Shown here one piece after another: positions 47,568-56,608 of a stretch of 64,000 nt of DNA; within the stretch, counting starts at the first letter, position 1, and each line of letters opens with the position of its first letter. This stretch comes from Sutcliffiella halmapala. GTDB lineage: Bacteria > Bacillota > Bacilli > Bacillales > Bacillaceae_I. Location of the stretch: positions 4,291,445-4,355,444 of the forward strand of contig NZ_KV917375.1 in NCBI RefSeq assembly GCF_002019665.1. The letters are read 5' to 3'. The translations under genes and the position numbers were made by a program. A model generated the notes under the pieces. That model was not told the DNA's origin and made no database searches. It worked only from the letters and a program-made list of their open reading frames with translations.

Positions 47568-48035
47568 GTGTACGCGAAAAAAATCAAATGTATGTTAGTT
47601 CTATTTTCACTACTTTTCGCAACAGCTTGTTTGAGAGATAGCGGGGTTAATATAGAAGAAGACTTTCCACCAAATCCACATGGAGTTGTCATTATCAACG
47701 AAATAGAGTACAGCATGGGAAAAGGTGGGTATAGATGGGAGAAAAAAGAAGGGCTTACTATGCAGGTGGTGACAACGGACGCGGCTTCTCCTAATCAAAT
47801 TGCGGCGAATTTTGAGGCAATACAAGTCACCACTCCGTCTGAAGTGACCATTGCATTCGACAGCAACCCGCAAATATCTGTATTTCTCTGGAATAAAGAT
47901 GAACGCGATAAGGAAGTAGCCCAAAGTAACGGAAAATTTGAGGCTCCATTAGAAGAGGGACGCTATATTTATGAAGTATTTGCAGAATGGAAAAATGGCG
48001 CGGCGTCGTATACATTTGTGATCGAGGTAGATTAA
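47568..48035 (+). CDS. Putative lipoprotein
   Basis: A 155-residue protein starting at GTG, preceded by a GGGGGG run. MYAKKIKCMLVLFSLLFATACL is a signal with lipobox ATAC (LFATAC). The mature part, about 130 residues, has beta-sandwich-like repeats (VTIAFDSNPQISVFLWNKD; GRYIYEVFAEWKNGAASYTFVIEV). No family recognised. It may be another secreted protein of the Bacillus lipoprotein group. Confidence 0.65.
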   Translation: MYAKKIKCMLVLFSLLFATACLRDSGVNIEEDFPPNPHGVVIINEIEYSMGKGGYRWEKKEGLTMQVVTTDAASPNQIAANFEAIQVTTPSEVTIAFDSNPQISVFLWNKDERDKEVAQSNGKFEAPLEEGRYIYEVFAEWKNGAASYTFVIEVD

Positions 48036-48064
48036 GAAGAAGGAGACCTCCTGTTTTTTTATAA

Positions 48065-48251
48065 AAGGCTCTGTTAAAGGACAGTGTTGATTTTTTAGGA
48101 CTCTAGCTGTTGATTGGAGCACAAGGCGAAGACTCCTGCGGGAGATAGCGTTTGGTGGAGACCCCACAGGCGGAGCCGAGGAGGCTCCATCAGCGCCCCG
48201 CGGAAAGCGAAGCCTTGTGCGGAAATCAACAGCGGTGTTTAACAGAGCCTT
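48065..48251. repeat. GC-rich interspersed palindromic repeat, copy 1
   Basis: About 135 bases of unusually GC-rich sequence (48103-48240) are framed by AAGGCTCTGTTAAA (48065-48078) and its exact complement TTTAACAGAGCCTT (48238-48251). Inside are TGTTGATT and AATCAACA arms, CTCCTGCGGGAG, GTGGAGACCCCACAGG and CCCGCGGAAAGCGA, which are known from a repeat dispersed in many Bacillaceae genomes. A second copy in reverse orientation is at 62.51-62.64 kb. No coding content. Confidence 0.75.
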
Positions 48252-48252
48252 A

Positions 48253-48283
48253 TAAAAAAAGCAACGGGTTTCCCCGCTGCTTA
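48253..48283 (-). terminator. Terminator of dagK
   Basis: Minus-strand AAGCAGCGGG and CCCGTTGCTT (one G-U) form a 10-bp stem with a 4-base loop, then a T run. It overlaps the dagK stop codon. Confidence 0.9.
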
Positions 48284-49201
48284 TCGAATTTTATTCATTT
48301 CTGTTTCTTTGCGCTTTTCCGTAACAATAACATCGATATGGCGATATAGGTTTTCGAATTCTCCTGGTAGTAATCCGCCGTATTCCCCGTCTAGATTTAA
48401 TTGCATTTTTTCTTGCGTGCATACTTTTACACGGTTTGCTTTTGTATAGATGACTAATGGATCTTTAATATGTTCGCCTCTTAAAGCTAATGTAGCAATT
48501 CTGATGAAATCCGCAATATTCGCTTTCTTCAAAATGATTAAGTCAAACATCCCATCATTCATGCAGGAATCCGGAGCTAGCTTCTCAAATCCACCTACGG
48601 AATTAGATAAGGAAACTAGAAATAGCATAATTTCACCTTCGAAGATCTTTCCATCATACTCAATTTCTACATTTGTAGGTCGGATGGAGGGCAGCATTTC
48701 TATTCCTTTTAAATAGTAAGCAAGCTGGCCAATCACTGTTTTCATTTTGCTTGGAACTTCGTAGGAAAGCTCTGTCATTTTCCCGCCGCCTGCGATGTTT
48801 ACAAAATATTGATTATTGGCTTTACCGATATCCACTGGCAATGGTACTCCGCTTGCGATGACATCCACACATGCTAAAATATCATCTCGAGGAAGATCGA
48901 GGGCCCTAGCGAAATCATTGGTTGTACCAACAGGAATAATACCTAACTGTGGACGATAATCTTGCTCAGCTAGACCGTTTACCACTTCATTGATGGTTCC
49001 GTCTCCGCCAGCTGCAACAACCAAATCATACTTACGCTCTACTGCGATTTTTGCCGCTTCTGTTGCATCTCCATGACATGTTGTTGCATGACAAGATGTC
49101 TCGTAGCCAGCCTTCTCTAACCTTACTAATACTTCTGGTAAGTGCTTTTTAAAAGCCTCACGTCCAGATGTTGGATTATAAATAACTCTTGCACGTTTCA
49201 T
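48281..49201 (-). CDS. dagK: Diacylglycerol/lipid kinase DagK (DgkB-type)
   Basis: A 306-residue lipid kinase. The N-terminal domain has RVIYNPTSGREAFKKHL, the ATP site VVAAGGDGTINEVVNGL and LGIIPVGTTNDFARAL (about 60-110). The C-terminal beta domain has PDSCMNDGMFDLIILKK and ends MQLNLDGEYGGLLPG. In B. subtilis DgkB phosphorylates diacylglycerol from lipoteichoic acid synthesis to phosphatidic acid. The gene is normally next to rlmD and gatB; here it is split from both. Confidence 0.92.
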   Translation of the reverse strand: MKRARVIYNPTSGREAFKKHLPEVLVRLEKAGYETSCHATTCHGDATEAAKIAVERKYDLVVAAGGDGTINEVVNGLAEQDYRPQLGIIPVGTTNDFARALDLPRDDILACVDVIASGVPLPVDIGKANNQYFVNIAGGGKMTELSYEVPSKMKTVIGQLAYYLKGIEMLPSIRPTNVEIEYDGKIFEGEIMLFLVSLSNSVGGFEKLAPDSCMNDGMFDLIILKKANIADFIRIATLALRGEHIKDPLVIYTKANRVKVCTQEKMQLNLDGEYGGLLPGEFENLYRHIDVIVTEKRKETEMNKIR

Positions 49202-49378
49202 TTCCCATCATCCTATACTTATATTTACAAACTTTATAATTCAAAGCACTCTATAATTGATCGTATAAATTAACTATAATTTCCATTCTTTAATCAGTCA
49301 ACTTTCAAACTAACCACAGATAACATATTAGCCTATTCCATAGCAAACATGCAATAAAAACGAAAATTGTGAGAAATA

Positions 49379-49421
49379 CAGAAAACGGAAAATGGTGCCT
49401 GGCACCATTTTCCGTTTTCTG
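49379..49421. repeat. Perfect 21-bp-arm palindrome
   Basis: Starting CAGAAAACGGAAAATGG, the arm 49379-49399 is exactly complementary to 49401-49421, with one base between. The centre GTGCCTGGCACC recurs in intergenic repeats of Bacillaceae. It sits next to the 363-residue gene stop and may serve as its terminator, although no T run follows. Confidence 0.75.
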
Positions 49422-49425
49422 CCTT

Positions 49426-50517
49426 TTATACTTCTCGCTCTTTTTTGGGCTTACTTCCTTTTATTAGTTTGATTCCACCGATGATCATGAGTAGGCAGAC
49501 GATAGTAATTTGGAAGGTTCTCTGGTACCAGTATAGGAAGTCAAGATTGTATGCTGTATATAGGTACTCGTTAAGGTTGGGTATTACTGCACTATCAATT
49601 AAGTAGAAAATCCCTAGTGAAAGCAGTCCGATCCCGATCCAGCGTTGATGGTGAATGAAATAGGCAATGACGGGCTCGTCTTTTCTTTCTTCCGGAAACT
49701 TCGCCGCTTGCTGCATGGCATCAAAGAAACTAAAGAACCATATTACCGGCACGAGAAAGAGAAACAGGGATAAACGCAATAGATCTAAGACATAAATCGA
49801 AAGAACGAAGAACAGCATGAGCTGTAATCCTCTTTTTTGCAAGCCTAGATAAAGGTGACCCGCACCTGGAAACATAGAAAGAACCATTGTAATGGATTTA
49901 CTTTTTCGTCCGTCATCCTTAACTTGTTCAAAATCTTCTAGGATGGTCCGGTCTTGAAGCTCCTCACCTTGTTGCTTTTTACTTAAGTTTTGCAGTGAAT
50001 CAAACATATTGTATATCCAAATAACAGGTAGTAGTCCTAAGAAGACGAGAAATCCATCTTGAGTTGTAATTATGGAAATAAAGATTACCATAATTCCTAG
50101 TCCGAAGAAGAAGAGAAGAAAGTTTAGCCCTCTCGTCATTAAGCCTAACTGGAAGTGTCCAAGTCCTGGTATAAAGGAAAGAAGAATCGTGTAGTATCTT
50201 TCTCTTTCGTATGCTGTTGGCTGTTCTTCTAATCCATCAGGTGTAGGGGAGATTGATGCTGGTTTATGATACGTTATAAGTGTAAAAATCAAATCAATTA
50301 CACTGATTACTCCTATTGGAAATGCGATAAAGATAAGGCCGGCCACAAATAAATCATCTCGAGACATGACTAGCATAAATAGTGAGGCGAAAATCGTAAG
50401 AAAAAAACTAATTAAATAAAATGCTCCTTTTTTATTTTTATTCGCATAAAGATGACCTGCCCCAGGGATTATCCCTAAAAAAAGCGCAATAATTGGATTA
50501 AATGCTTTACTTGGCAT
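49426..50517 (-). CDS. Multi-helix membrane protein with three TM2-like repeats
   Basis: A 363-residue protein with about nine hydrophobic segments. The pattern F(I/F)PGxGHxYLGLxxRG, as in LGIIPGAGHLYANKNKKGA, LSFIPGLGHFQLGLMTRGL and LSMFPGAGHLYLGLQKRGL, occurs three times (about residues 12, 115 and 215), each followed by two membrane helices and a VIW(I/F)xxxFDxxQ segment. This is like a TM2 domain repeated three times. No function assigned. It is three bases from the anti-sigma gene, so it belongs to the ECF sigma operon. Confidence 0.65.
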   Translation of the reverse strand: MPSKAFNPIIALFLGIIPGAGHLYANKNKKGAFYLISFFLTIFASLFMLVMSRDDLFVAGLIFIAFPIGVISVIDLIFTLITYHKPASISPTPDGLEEQPTAYERERYYTILLSFIPGLGHFQLGLMTRGLNFLLFFFGLGIMVIFISIITTQDGFLVFLGLLPVIWIYNMFDSLQNLSKKQQGEELQDRTILEDFEQVKDDGRKSKSITMVLSMFPGAGHLYLGLQKRGLQLMLFFVLSIYVLDLLRLSLFLFLVPVIWFFSFFDAMQQAAKFPEERKDEPVIAYFIHHQRWIGIGLLSLGIFYLIDSAVIPNLNEYLYTAYNLDFLYWYQRTFQITIVCLLMIIGGIKLIKGSKPKKEREV

Positions 50518-50520
50518 CGT

Positions 50521-50946
50521 TTATCTTTCCTCCTTTAAAGAAATGTTATCGAAATAGAAAAAAAGCTTATCTATAATACTCGTAGTTACTTGTGAACTTT
50601 GTGCTCCATGTGAATCTATTTGATTGGTGTAAGCAAAAATACTATGAAAAACCCCGGAAGACATAAGGAAAATCGTTGCCGCTGCTGCAAGAAAATAGTG
50701 AAGAACTGTTGTATGTCTCTCCTTCTTTTTCTGAGACCGTACCGGAACCTGTGCGATAATTTGATCCGTAAAGCTATGTGGATCTTCTAATATCGGTAGT
50801 ACTCCTTGTTTCTCATGTACTTGCTGCATATATGTTTCTAAACAAGAATCACAGCTGTATAAATGCGTTTCGAATTGTTCTTGTGTGAATTCAGATAAGC
50901 TACCTTCTAGTAAATTAGCGATATCCTCTTTCGTAAGATGGCTCAT
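50521..50946 (-). CDS. zf-HC2 anti-sigma factor
   Basis: About 141 residues from ATG 50946, which overlaps the sigma stop as ATGA and has GGAGGA upstream. The zinc anti-sigma motif is THLYSCDSCLETYMQ (H-x3-C-x2-C), at about 30-37. A membrane helix at about 80-97 (VLHYFLAAAATIFLMSSGVF) separates the cytosolic zinc domain from a short outer tail. This is the standard form of an anti-sigma factor binding an ECF sigma. Confidence 0.88.
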   Translation of the reverse strand: MSHLTKEDIANLLEGSLSEFTQEQFETHLYSCDSCLETYMQQVHEKQGVLPILEDPHSFTDQIIAQVPVRSQKKKERHTTVLHYFLAAAATIFLMSSGVFHSIFAYTNQIDSHGAQSSQVTTSIIDKLFFYFDNISLKEER

Positions 50947-51497
50947 TGAAATTCCTCCTCTCTCCAGTTCTTTTTCATCCAAAGTCTAGCGCGATAAAGC
51001 TTCATTTCTACTGTTTTTTCTTCGATGTTCTGTTCAACCGCAATTTGTTTGTATGTCTTATCCTCTATGTAGAAGGATTGAACAACAGTCAGGTAATTAT
51101 CAGGAAGTTCATCTATCCTCTTTTTTACATAGTGCTGAAATTCTTTATGTAGAAGGAGACGATCAACGGTCTCTGTGCTAGTAACCTCGAACTCTTCCGA
51201 AATATCTTCCGCTCTTCTAACAGTCTTTCGCTTTAAATCTATTGCATGATTTACAGCAATCCTCGTCATCCACGTTTTTAACCCTTTTGCTTGAAAGGCA
51301 GGGAGAGCATAAAAAACTTTAATAAATACTTCCTGTGCTGCATCTTCTGCATCCTTTTCATTTCGTAATATTGCGTACACCGTATGATAAATATGTATAC
51401 GATATTGATTAATTAACATTCGAAAAGCTTGTTCATCCCCAGCCACCGTTTTCCTAATTAACAGTTTCTCCTCAATAGTACTCTCCCCCCTTTCCAT
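50943..51497 (-). CDS. ECF-type RNA polymerase sigma factor
   Basis: A 184-residue sigma factor. Region 2 has FRMLINQYRIHIYHTVYAILRNEKDAEDAAQEVFIKVFYALP and TWMTRIAVNHAIDLKRK, region 4 has LPDNYLTVVQSFYIEDKTYKQIAVEQNIEEKTVEMKLYRARLWMK. It resembles B. subtilis YlaC. The annotated ATG at 51497 has no ribosome site, whereas GGGGGGAG is six bases before ATT at 51476, which would give IEEKLLIR; a rare ATT start is possible. Downstream genes are the zf-HC2 anti-sigma and a repeat membrane protein. An ECF-like CGTCTAT lies upstream and may be an autoregulated promoter. Confidence 0.88.
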   Translation of the reverse strand: MERGESTIEEKLLIRKTVAGDEQAFRMLINQYRIHIYHTVYAILRNEKDAEDAAQEVFIKVFYALPAFQAKGLKTWMTRIAVNHAIDLKRKTVRRAEDISEEFEVTSTETVDRLLLHKEFQHYVKKRIDELPDNYLTVVQSFYIEDKTYKQIAVEQNIEEKTVEMKLYRARLWMKKNWREEEFQ

Positions 51498-51721
51498 GAA
51501 CGACTATACCTTATAGACGAAACAAAGAAACCAAACTACTACACATATTTGAAAATTTTTTTGAAGGAGGGGTTGGCGAACCTTATTGGCTTGATTTTGG
51601 GAGGTTCTTATGAGATTTCGGGGTGAGCATCTGACTTTTTCTATTTCTCACTCACTTTCCAATCTCCCTTAGTCCTCCTACATTAAACTCTTCCATATCC
51701 CAAACTTCTTCCAACATAAAA

Positions 51722-51768
51722 AGGCAGACCCCAGCAGTACTACATAAAGTAGCGAATTCCTGCTGGGG
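51722..51768 (-). terminator. Terminator of the flotillin operon
   Basis: CCCCAGCAG and CTGCTGGGG form a 9-bp stem around a 22-base loop, followed on the minus strand by TCTGCCTTTTTAT. The outer GGCAGACC resembles other intergenic repeats in the window. Confidence 0.7.
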
Positions 51769-51793
51769 CCTGACCCCAAAAGACCAATTTTTA

Positions 51794-53347
51794 TTATGCT
51801 TCGACTTTGTTTTCTTGTTTTTCTTTGCTATCTTTGTTTTTTGTTGCTAGTTCGTTGGTTAGGCTGTCGATGCTGTGACGCACGTTTGCTTTACCTGAGA
51901 AGTTTTCGATTAGTTCTTTTACGTCAATCCCGGATGATGCTTTTAGTGTTTCTTGTAGGGTTGACATTAGGTTTGTTGCGTATCCTGTTACTTTGTTTGC
52001 ACCGCCGTTTTCACCATTACCGCCAGTGTCTACAACTGTAATCTTATCAATGTTACCAAGTGGAGCTGCAATTTGCTTCGCATATTCAGGAAGCATTTTG
52101 ATGATCATGTCTAGAGTTGCTGCTTGACCGAACTGTTCGAATGCTTCTGCGATTTTTTGTTTCGCTTCTGCTTCTGCAAGACCTTTTAGACGAATAACTT
52201 CTGCTTCTGATTCCCCTTGTGCTCTTTGCGCATCGGCTTTTGCAATACCATCAATACGGATTTTTTCCGCTTCCGCTTTTGCCATTGCTTCAATGCGGTA
52301 CTTGTTGGCATCTGCTTCTGCAATTTGCTTCGCTTTATCCGCTGCTGCTGCTTGTTCTACGGAGTAACGGTCTGCATCGGCTTTTTTCTTTACTTCGGAG
52401 TCATATTGACGCTCACGACGTAAGATCTCTTTTTCTTCTAACTCAATTTGCTTTTGACGCTCAATGATTTGAACCTGCATTTGCTGCTCGGTTACTTCTT
52501 GCTTAGCACGCGCTTCCTCTAAATGATACGCTTGGTCAGCACGGGCTTTGGCGATATCTTGCTCTCTGCGGTATTCCGCAATTTTCATTTGATTTTCTTT
52601 TTCCGCTTCCGCGATTTCAGTCGCACGCTCTAACTCAGCACGTTGCGCATCTTTAGAAGCTTCCGCACGCTTAATACGAGTTTCTTTATCTGCTTCTGCA
52701 GTTGCAATATCAGCATCACGCTTTACTTGTGCGATACGTGGTTTACCAAGTGATTCTAAGTATCCATTGCTATCACGGATGTCACGAATTGTGAAGGAAA
52801 CAATGATTAATCCCATTTTCGCTAAATCCTGAGATGCGACACGTTGTACTTCTTGAGAGAATTTTTCACGATTCTTATAAATCTCTTCCACTGTCATCGA
52901 TCCTAAAATAGATCGTAAGTGACCTTCAAGTACTTCACGTGCTTCATTTTCCATGTCTTCTTTTATCTTACCTAAAAATTGCTCAGCTGCTGTTGCGATA
53001 TCACCGATTGAGTTACCGATTTTGATAATCGCTGTACCGTCAGCCATAACCGGAACACCTTGCTCCGTGTAAACTTCTGGAGTACGAACATCTAGCTTTT
53101 TAGATAGTAAGCTTAATGGATCTGATTGTTGGAATACCGGAACGATGAACGCACCGCCACCTCGAACAATCTTAATCTTGTTTCCTGATTCATCAACGTG
53201 TACATTTTTCCCGCCTAAGTAACTACCAGTAATAATTAAGGCTTCATCTGGACCCGCTGTTTTGTAGCGAGCAATAAAGACAACAACAAGGGCGAAGATT
53301 AGAATAGCGACTACTGCAATAATGATAGCAATTTCTCCAAATACCAT
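51794..53347 (-). CDS. floT: Flotillin FloT (YuaG)
   Basis: A 517-residue flotillin: N-terminal membrane segment (IAIIIAVVAILIFALVVVFIA), a SPFH/PHB domain to about 200 (VPVFQQSDPLSLLSKKLDVRTPEVYT; GLIIVSFTIRDI), then a long Ala/Glu coiled-coil from about 215-400 with many AEAE repeats, and a Gly-rich loop VDTGGNGENGG. Flotillins scaffold functional membrane microdomains and affect fluidity and stress tolerance. GGAGG precedes the ATG. Cotranscribed with yuaF behind a sigma-W promoter. Confidence 0.93.
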   Translation of the reverse strand: MVFGEIAIIIAVVAILIFALVVVFIARYKTAGPDEALIITGSYLGGKNVHVDESGNKIKIVRGGGAFIVPVFQQSDPLSLLSKKLDVRTPEVYTEQGVPVMADGTAIIKIGNSIGDIATAAEQFLGKIKEDMENEAREVLEGHLRSILGSMTVEEIYKNREKFSQEVQRVASQDLAKMGLIIVSFTIRDIRDSNGYLESLGKPRIAQVKRDADIATAEADKETRIKRAEASKDAQRAELERATEIAEAEKENQMKIAEYRREQDIAKARADQAYHLEEARAKQEVTEQQMQVQIIERQKQIELEEKEILRRERQYDSEVKKKADADRYSVEQAAAADKAKQIAEADANKYRIEAMAKAEAEKIRIDGIAKADAQRAQGESEAEVIRLKGLAEAEAKQKIAEAFEQFGQAATLDMIIKMLPEYAKQIAAPLGNIDKITVVDTGGNGENGGANKVTGYATNLMSTLQETLKASSGIDVKELIENFSGKANVRHSIDSLTNELATKNKDSKEKQENKVEA

Positions 53348-53359
53348 GTGCGATTCCTC

Positions 53360-53899
53360 CTATTGATTATAAGATTCTAAAACTTTTTCATATGGGGTAA
53401 CAAAAACGACCCCTTTTTGGACATCGATGATTAGTACTTCCGTTTCATATGGAATGGGTTCATTTTCAAAACTCTGTGCTGATTTAGAAACGGTACTCCC
53501 GCCTATGGTTAGAACAATCTCCCCGAACCCATCCTGTGGAATCGAAATGATTACCTTCGCAATCTTTCCTTTTAAATCTTCATCAGAGTAACCGAGAGAA
53601 GCTTCAGCAGAACGAATCGGTACAAAAATAAACACATGTAGCAAAGTGACAAGTATGATAGAAATTATGGTAGCAATCCCTAACACTAGCCATCCTGCAA
53701 AAGGAGAGAATTTTTCAAATAAATACCCTGATGCACTAAACACTGTGAAGAATGAAAGGATAAGTGCTGGATCTATAGGTATTACTTCGAAAATCCCATC
53801 TACAATATCAGATAGCAAAATATAAATTAGTGTTAAGCTTCCAAAAATAATGAGCCCCCAAAAATAGAGAGATACCATATCCATTCCGAGCATAGTCAT
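53360..53899 (-). CDS. yuaF: NfeD-type membrane protein YuaF
   Basis: About 179 residues from ATG 53899, with AAAGGA ten bases upstream (a TTG two codons earlier is also possible). Four hydrophobic segments up to about 105 (YFWGLIIFGSLTLIYILLSDI; GWLVLGIATIISIILVTLLHV) lead to a C-terminal OB-fold domain (GKIAKVIISIPQDGFGEIVL, TEVLIIDVQKGVVFVTPYE). This is the short NfeD form without the protease part, the known partner of flotillin. It is separated from floT by 12 bases. Confidence 0.9.
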   Translation of the reverse strand: MTMLGMDMVSLYFWGLIIFGSLTLIYILLSDIVDGIFEVIPIDPALILSFFTVFSASGYLFEKFSPFAGWLVLGIATIISIILVTLLHVFIFVPIRSAEASLGYSDEDLKGKIAKVIISIPQDGFGEIVLTIGGSTVSKSAQSFENEPIPYETEVLIIDVQKGVVFVTPYEKVLESYNQ

Positions 53900-54019
53900 A
53901 AGCAATCGTTCCTTTTTCTATAGATTAGTCTTGCCGCGCGGCTTTCTACAGGGTATTCTGCATCCCCAATTCCATGAACCGTTTACTAAACATCTCCTCC
54001 ATTTCTTTTTCCACTATTA

Positions 54020-54048
54020 TATACGTCCCAAGTCCCTAATAAGTTTCA
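54020..54048 (-). promoter_or_regulatory. Sigma-W promoter of yuaF-floT
   Basis: -35 TGAAAC (54048-54043) and -10 CGTATA (54025-54020) with a 17-base spacer, the signature of envelope-stress sigma W. In B. subtilis yuaFGI is a SigW operon, so context agrees. Confidence 0.85.
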
Positions 54049-54188
54049 AAAAATAGCAAAAATTATATTTATTATACTTATCTTTTGTAAAAGGATTGGA
54101 AGATGTAAAATAGAAGAAGAACATTCAGAAATATACTAATAATTAACAACACCTCTTCCATAATAAACCAAGATTGAGAGGAAAACCA

Positions 54189-55070
54189 TTGATAATGCTA
54201 AAAAAAATAATAATTGGAACGACAAGTATTAGTTTGCTTGTTGGATGTAGTTCCTTTGAAAAATGGTCAGTAGAAACCCCTGTCTTAATTAGTACACCTC
54301 ACCCTGCTAAATCAACAGAGCTTACTAATCTCTCTTATGATAAAGAACGTTTAGAAATATTTCTAAAGAAGGAGGAGGATGGGACTGTGGTTGACGGAGA
54401 CTCTGTTACAGAAGAAAAACCTCCTCAAGCAGAAGGACCTATCACGCCCTCAGAACAACATGAAGAAGAAGCAATCCCTGTAGTCGCCAATCCTACTGCA
54501 ATTAACGTGATGGTTAACAAATTTTGGGCCTTGCCAGAAGGGTATCGTCCACCAGATTTAATTCGCCCTAATGTGCCGTTCTCTTTTGGCAATGAAAATA
54601 GTGATCGAGCTAAACTACGCGAAGAAGCCGCTCAATCTTTAGAGATGATGTTTGCCGGTGCTCTTAACGATAGTCTGGAGCTATACGCACGTTCTGGCTT
54701 TCGATCTTATGAAACACAAGTAGCCATTTTTCAAAATGAAATTGCAACCTTTGGATATGAACAAGCAGTTCTGTATGTTGCTCGGCCTGGTACGAGTGAG
54801 CACCAAACCGGACTTACCATGGATATCACCGCCAAAAGTGTGAAGTTAGAATTGGTCGAGAGCTTTGAAAATACCCCAGAAGGCAAATGGCTAGCTGAAA
54901 ATGCCCATCACTATGGATTTATTTTGCGCTATCCAAAAGGAAAAACAAACATTACCGGCTACGCCTTTGAGCCTTGGCATTTCCGCTATGTTGGAGTAGA
55001 GATTGCTACGGAGATTTATAATAATGGGTTAACCTTAGAAGAATACATGGACGATGTGCGCGAATTTTAG
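54189..55070 (+). CDS. D-Ala-D-Ala carboxypeptidase, VanY type lipoprotein
   Basis: About 293 residues; TTG 54189 has GAGAGG at seven bases, and ATG 54195 two codons further is the alternative. KKIIIGTTSISLLVGCSS is a lipoprotein signal with lipobox LVGC. A Glu-rich linker follows to about 105, then the VanY peptidase domain: YARSGFRSYETQVAIF, PGTSEHQTGLTMDIT (His and Asp zinc ligands), and EPWHFRYVG (third ligand). It trims D-alanine from peptidoglycan stem peptides outside the cell. No vancomycin-resistance genes are nearby, so a wall-metabolism role as in B. subtilis YodJ is more likely. Confidence 0.9.
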   Translation: MIMLKKIIIGTTSISLLVGCSSFEKWSVETPVLISTPHPAKSTELTNLSYDKERLEIFLKKEEDGTVVDGDSVTEEKPPQAEGPITPSEQHEEEAIPVVANPTAINVMVNKFWALPEGYRPPDLIRPNVPFSFGNENSDRAKLREEAAQSLEMMFAGALNDSLELYARSGFRSYETQVAIFQNEIATFGYEQAVLYVARPGTSEHQTGLTMDITAKSVKLELVESFENTPEGKWLAENAHHYGFILRYPKGKTNITGYAFEPWHFRYVGVEIATEIYNNGLTLEEYMDDVREF

Positions 55071-55097
55071 CCGCTACAGACAGTCTTTTCAAAAGAA

Positions 55098-55130
55098 AGA
55101 GCATTCATAAAAAATGAATGCTCTTTTCTA
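55098..55130 (+). terminator. Terminator of the VanY gene
   Basis: AGAGCATTCAT and ATGAATGCTCT form an 11-bp stem with a 5-base loop; TTTTC follows on the plus strand. Confidence 0.82.
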
Positions 55131-55133
55131 TAG

Positions 55134-55160
55134 AAAGAACCCGTATTTCGGTTCTTCTTA
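55134..55160 (-). terminator. Terminator of gatCAB
   Basis: Minus-strand AGAACC and GGTTCT around an 8-base loop, then TTTCTATAG. A short hairpin just past the gatB stop; the T tract is weak. Confidence 0.5.
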
Positions 55161-55166
55161 GTACTA

Positions 55167-56597
55167 TTATCGTTTCTTAATCTCCTCAAGTAACAGCTTG
55201 TTAACTAATGGAGGGTTTGCTTGTCCTTTTGTTGCTTTCATGATTTGGCCTACTAGGAAGCCGATTGCACGATCTTTCCCATTTTTAAAGTCTTCAATGG
55301 ATTGAGGGTTCGCATCAAGAGTTTCTGTAACAATTGTACGTAGTGTTCCTTCATCAGAGATTTGTACAAGCCCTTTGTCTTTTACAATTTTCTCTGCGTC
55401 GCCACCGTTTTCGATAAGCTCCTTGAATACTTTCTTCGCAATCTTAGAAGAAATCGTGCCTTTTTCTAGCAGCTTAATCATACCTGCAAGGCCTTCAGCT
55501 GTTAGTGCAGTATCTTCTAATTCTTTTTGCTCGGCATTCAAGTAAGCAGAAACCTCACCCATTAACCAGTTAGAGGCAAGCTTCGCATCAGCACCAGCTT
55601 CTACTGTACCGTTAAAGAAATCGGACATTTCTTTTGTTAACGTTAGCACGTGTGCATCATAAGCAGGTAAGCCTAGCTCTTCTACATAACGGCGCTTACG
55701 CTCATCCGGAAGTGCTGGAATATCCGCACGAACGCGTTCCATCCACTCATCATCAATATGAAGTGCTACTAAATCTGGCTCTGGAAAGTAACGATAGTCG
55801 TCTGATCCTTCTTTCACACGCATTAGGACAGTTTCTTTTGTTGACTCATCGTAACGACGTGTTTCTTGTTGGATAATTCCTCCAGATAAAAGAACCTTCT
55901 CTTGACGAACAACCTCATGCTCTAAACCTTTTTGAACAAAGTTGAAGGAGTTAAGGTTTTTCAGCTCAGCCTTTGTACCGAACTTCTCTTGTCCTACTGG
56001 ACGAAGGGAAATATTCGCATCACAACGAAGGGATCCTTCCTCCATTTTACAATCAGAAACGCCTGTATATTGAATGATTGATTTTAATTTTTCTAAGTAT
56101 GCATACGCTTCTTCCGGTGTACGCATATCGGGCTCAGAAACGATCTCGATAAGCGGTGTACCTTGGCGGTTAAAATCCACAAGGGAATAGCCGTCGCCTG
56201 TATGCATAAGTTTCCCCGCATCCTCTTCTAGGTGAAGACGAGTGATTCCGATGCGTTTCTTCTCGCCGTTTACTTCGATTTCAATCCAACCATTTTCTCC
56301 GATTGGTTTATCAAACTGGGAAATTTGATATGCTTTCGGATTGTCTGGATAGAAATAGTTTTTACGGTCAAATTTTGTATCCGTTGCGATTTCACAATTT
56401 AGTGCCATTGCAGCTTTCATCGCAAATTCCACAGCTTGCTTGTTTAATACTGGTAGCACACCCGGGTAACCTAAGTCGATTACGCTTGTTTGTGTGTTGG
56501 GATCCGCGCCAAACTCAGTTGGACTTGCGGAGAAAATTTTCGATCTCGTTTTTAACTCTACGTGTACTTCTAGACCAATAATCGTTTCAAAGTTCAT
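55167..56597 (-). CDS. gatB: Asp-tRNA(Asn)/Glu-tRNA(Gln) amidotransferase subunit B
   Basis: A 476-residue GatB. The N-terminal cradle domain starts [20 protein letters not shown], with metal ligands and kinase site in [23 protein letters not shown] and [12 protein letters not shown]. The C-terminal helical domain and YqeY-like tail from about 330 end [21 protein letters not shown]. It activates the Glu or Asp on mischarged tRNA with ATP, and ammonia from GatA is delivered through a tunnel. Last gene of the operon; AAGGGGTG precedes the ATG. Confidence 0.97.
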   Translation of the reverse strand: MNFETIIGLEVHVELKTRSKIFSASPTEFGADPNTQTSVIDLGYPGVLPVLNKQAVEFAMKAAMALNCEIATDTKFDRKNYFYPDNPKAYQISQFDKPIGENGWIEIEVNGEKKRIGITRLHLEEDAGKLMHTGDGYSLVDFNRQGTPLIEIVSEPDMRTPEEAYAYLEKLKSIIQYTGVSDCKMEEGSLRCDANISLRPVGQEKFGTKAELKNLNSFNFVQKGLEHEVVRQEKVLLSGGIIQQETRRYDESTKETVLMRVKEGSDDYRYFPEPDLVALHIDDEWMERVRADIPALPDERKRRYVEELGLPAYDAHVLTLTKEMSDFFNGTVEAGADAKLASNWLMGEVSAYLNAEQKELEDTALTAEGLAGMIKLLEKGTISSKIAKKVFKELIENGGDAEKIVKDKGLVQISDEGTLRTIVTETLDANPQSIEDFKNGKDRAIGFLVGQIMKATKGQANPPLVNKLLLEEIKKR

Positions 56598-56608
56598 CGT
56601 CTCACCCC

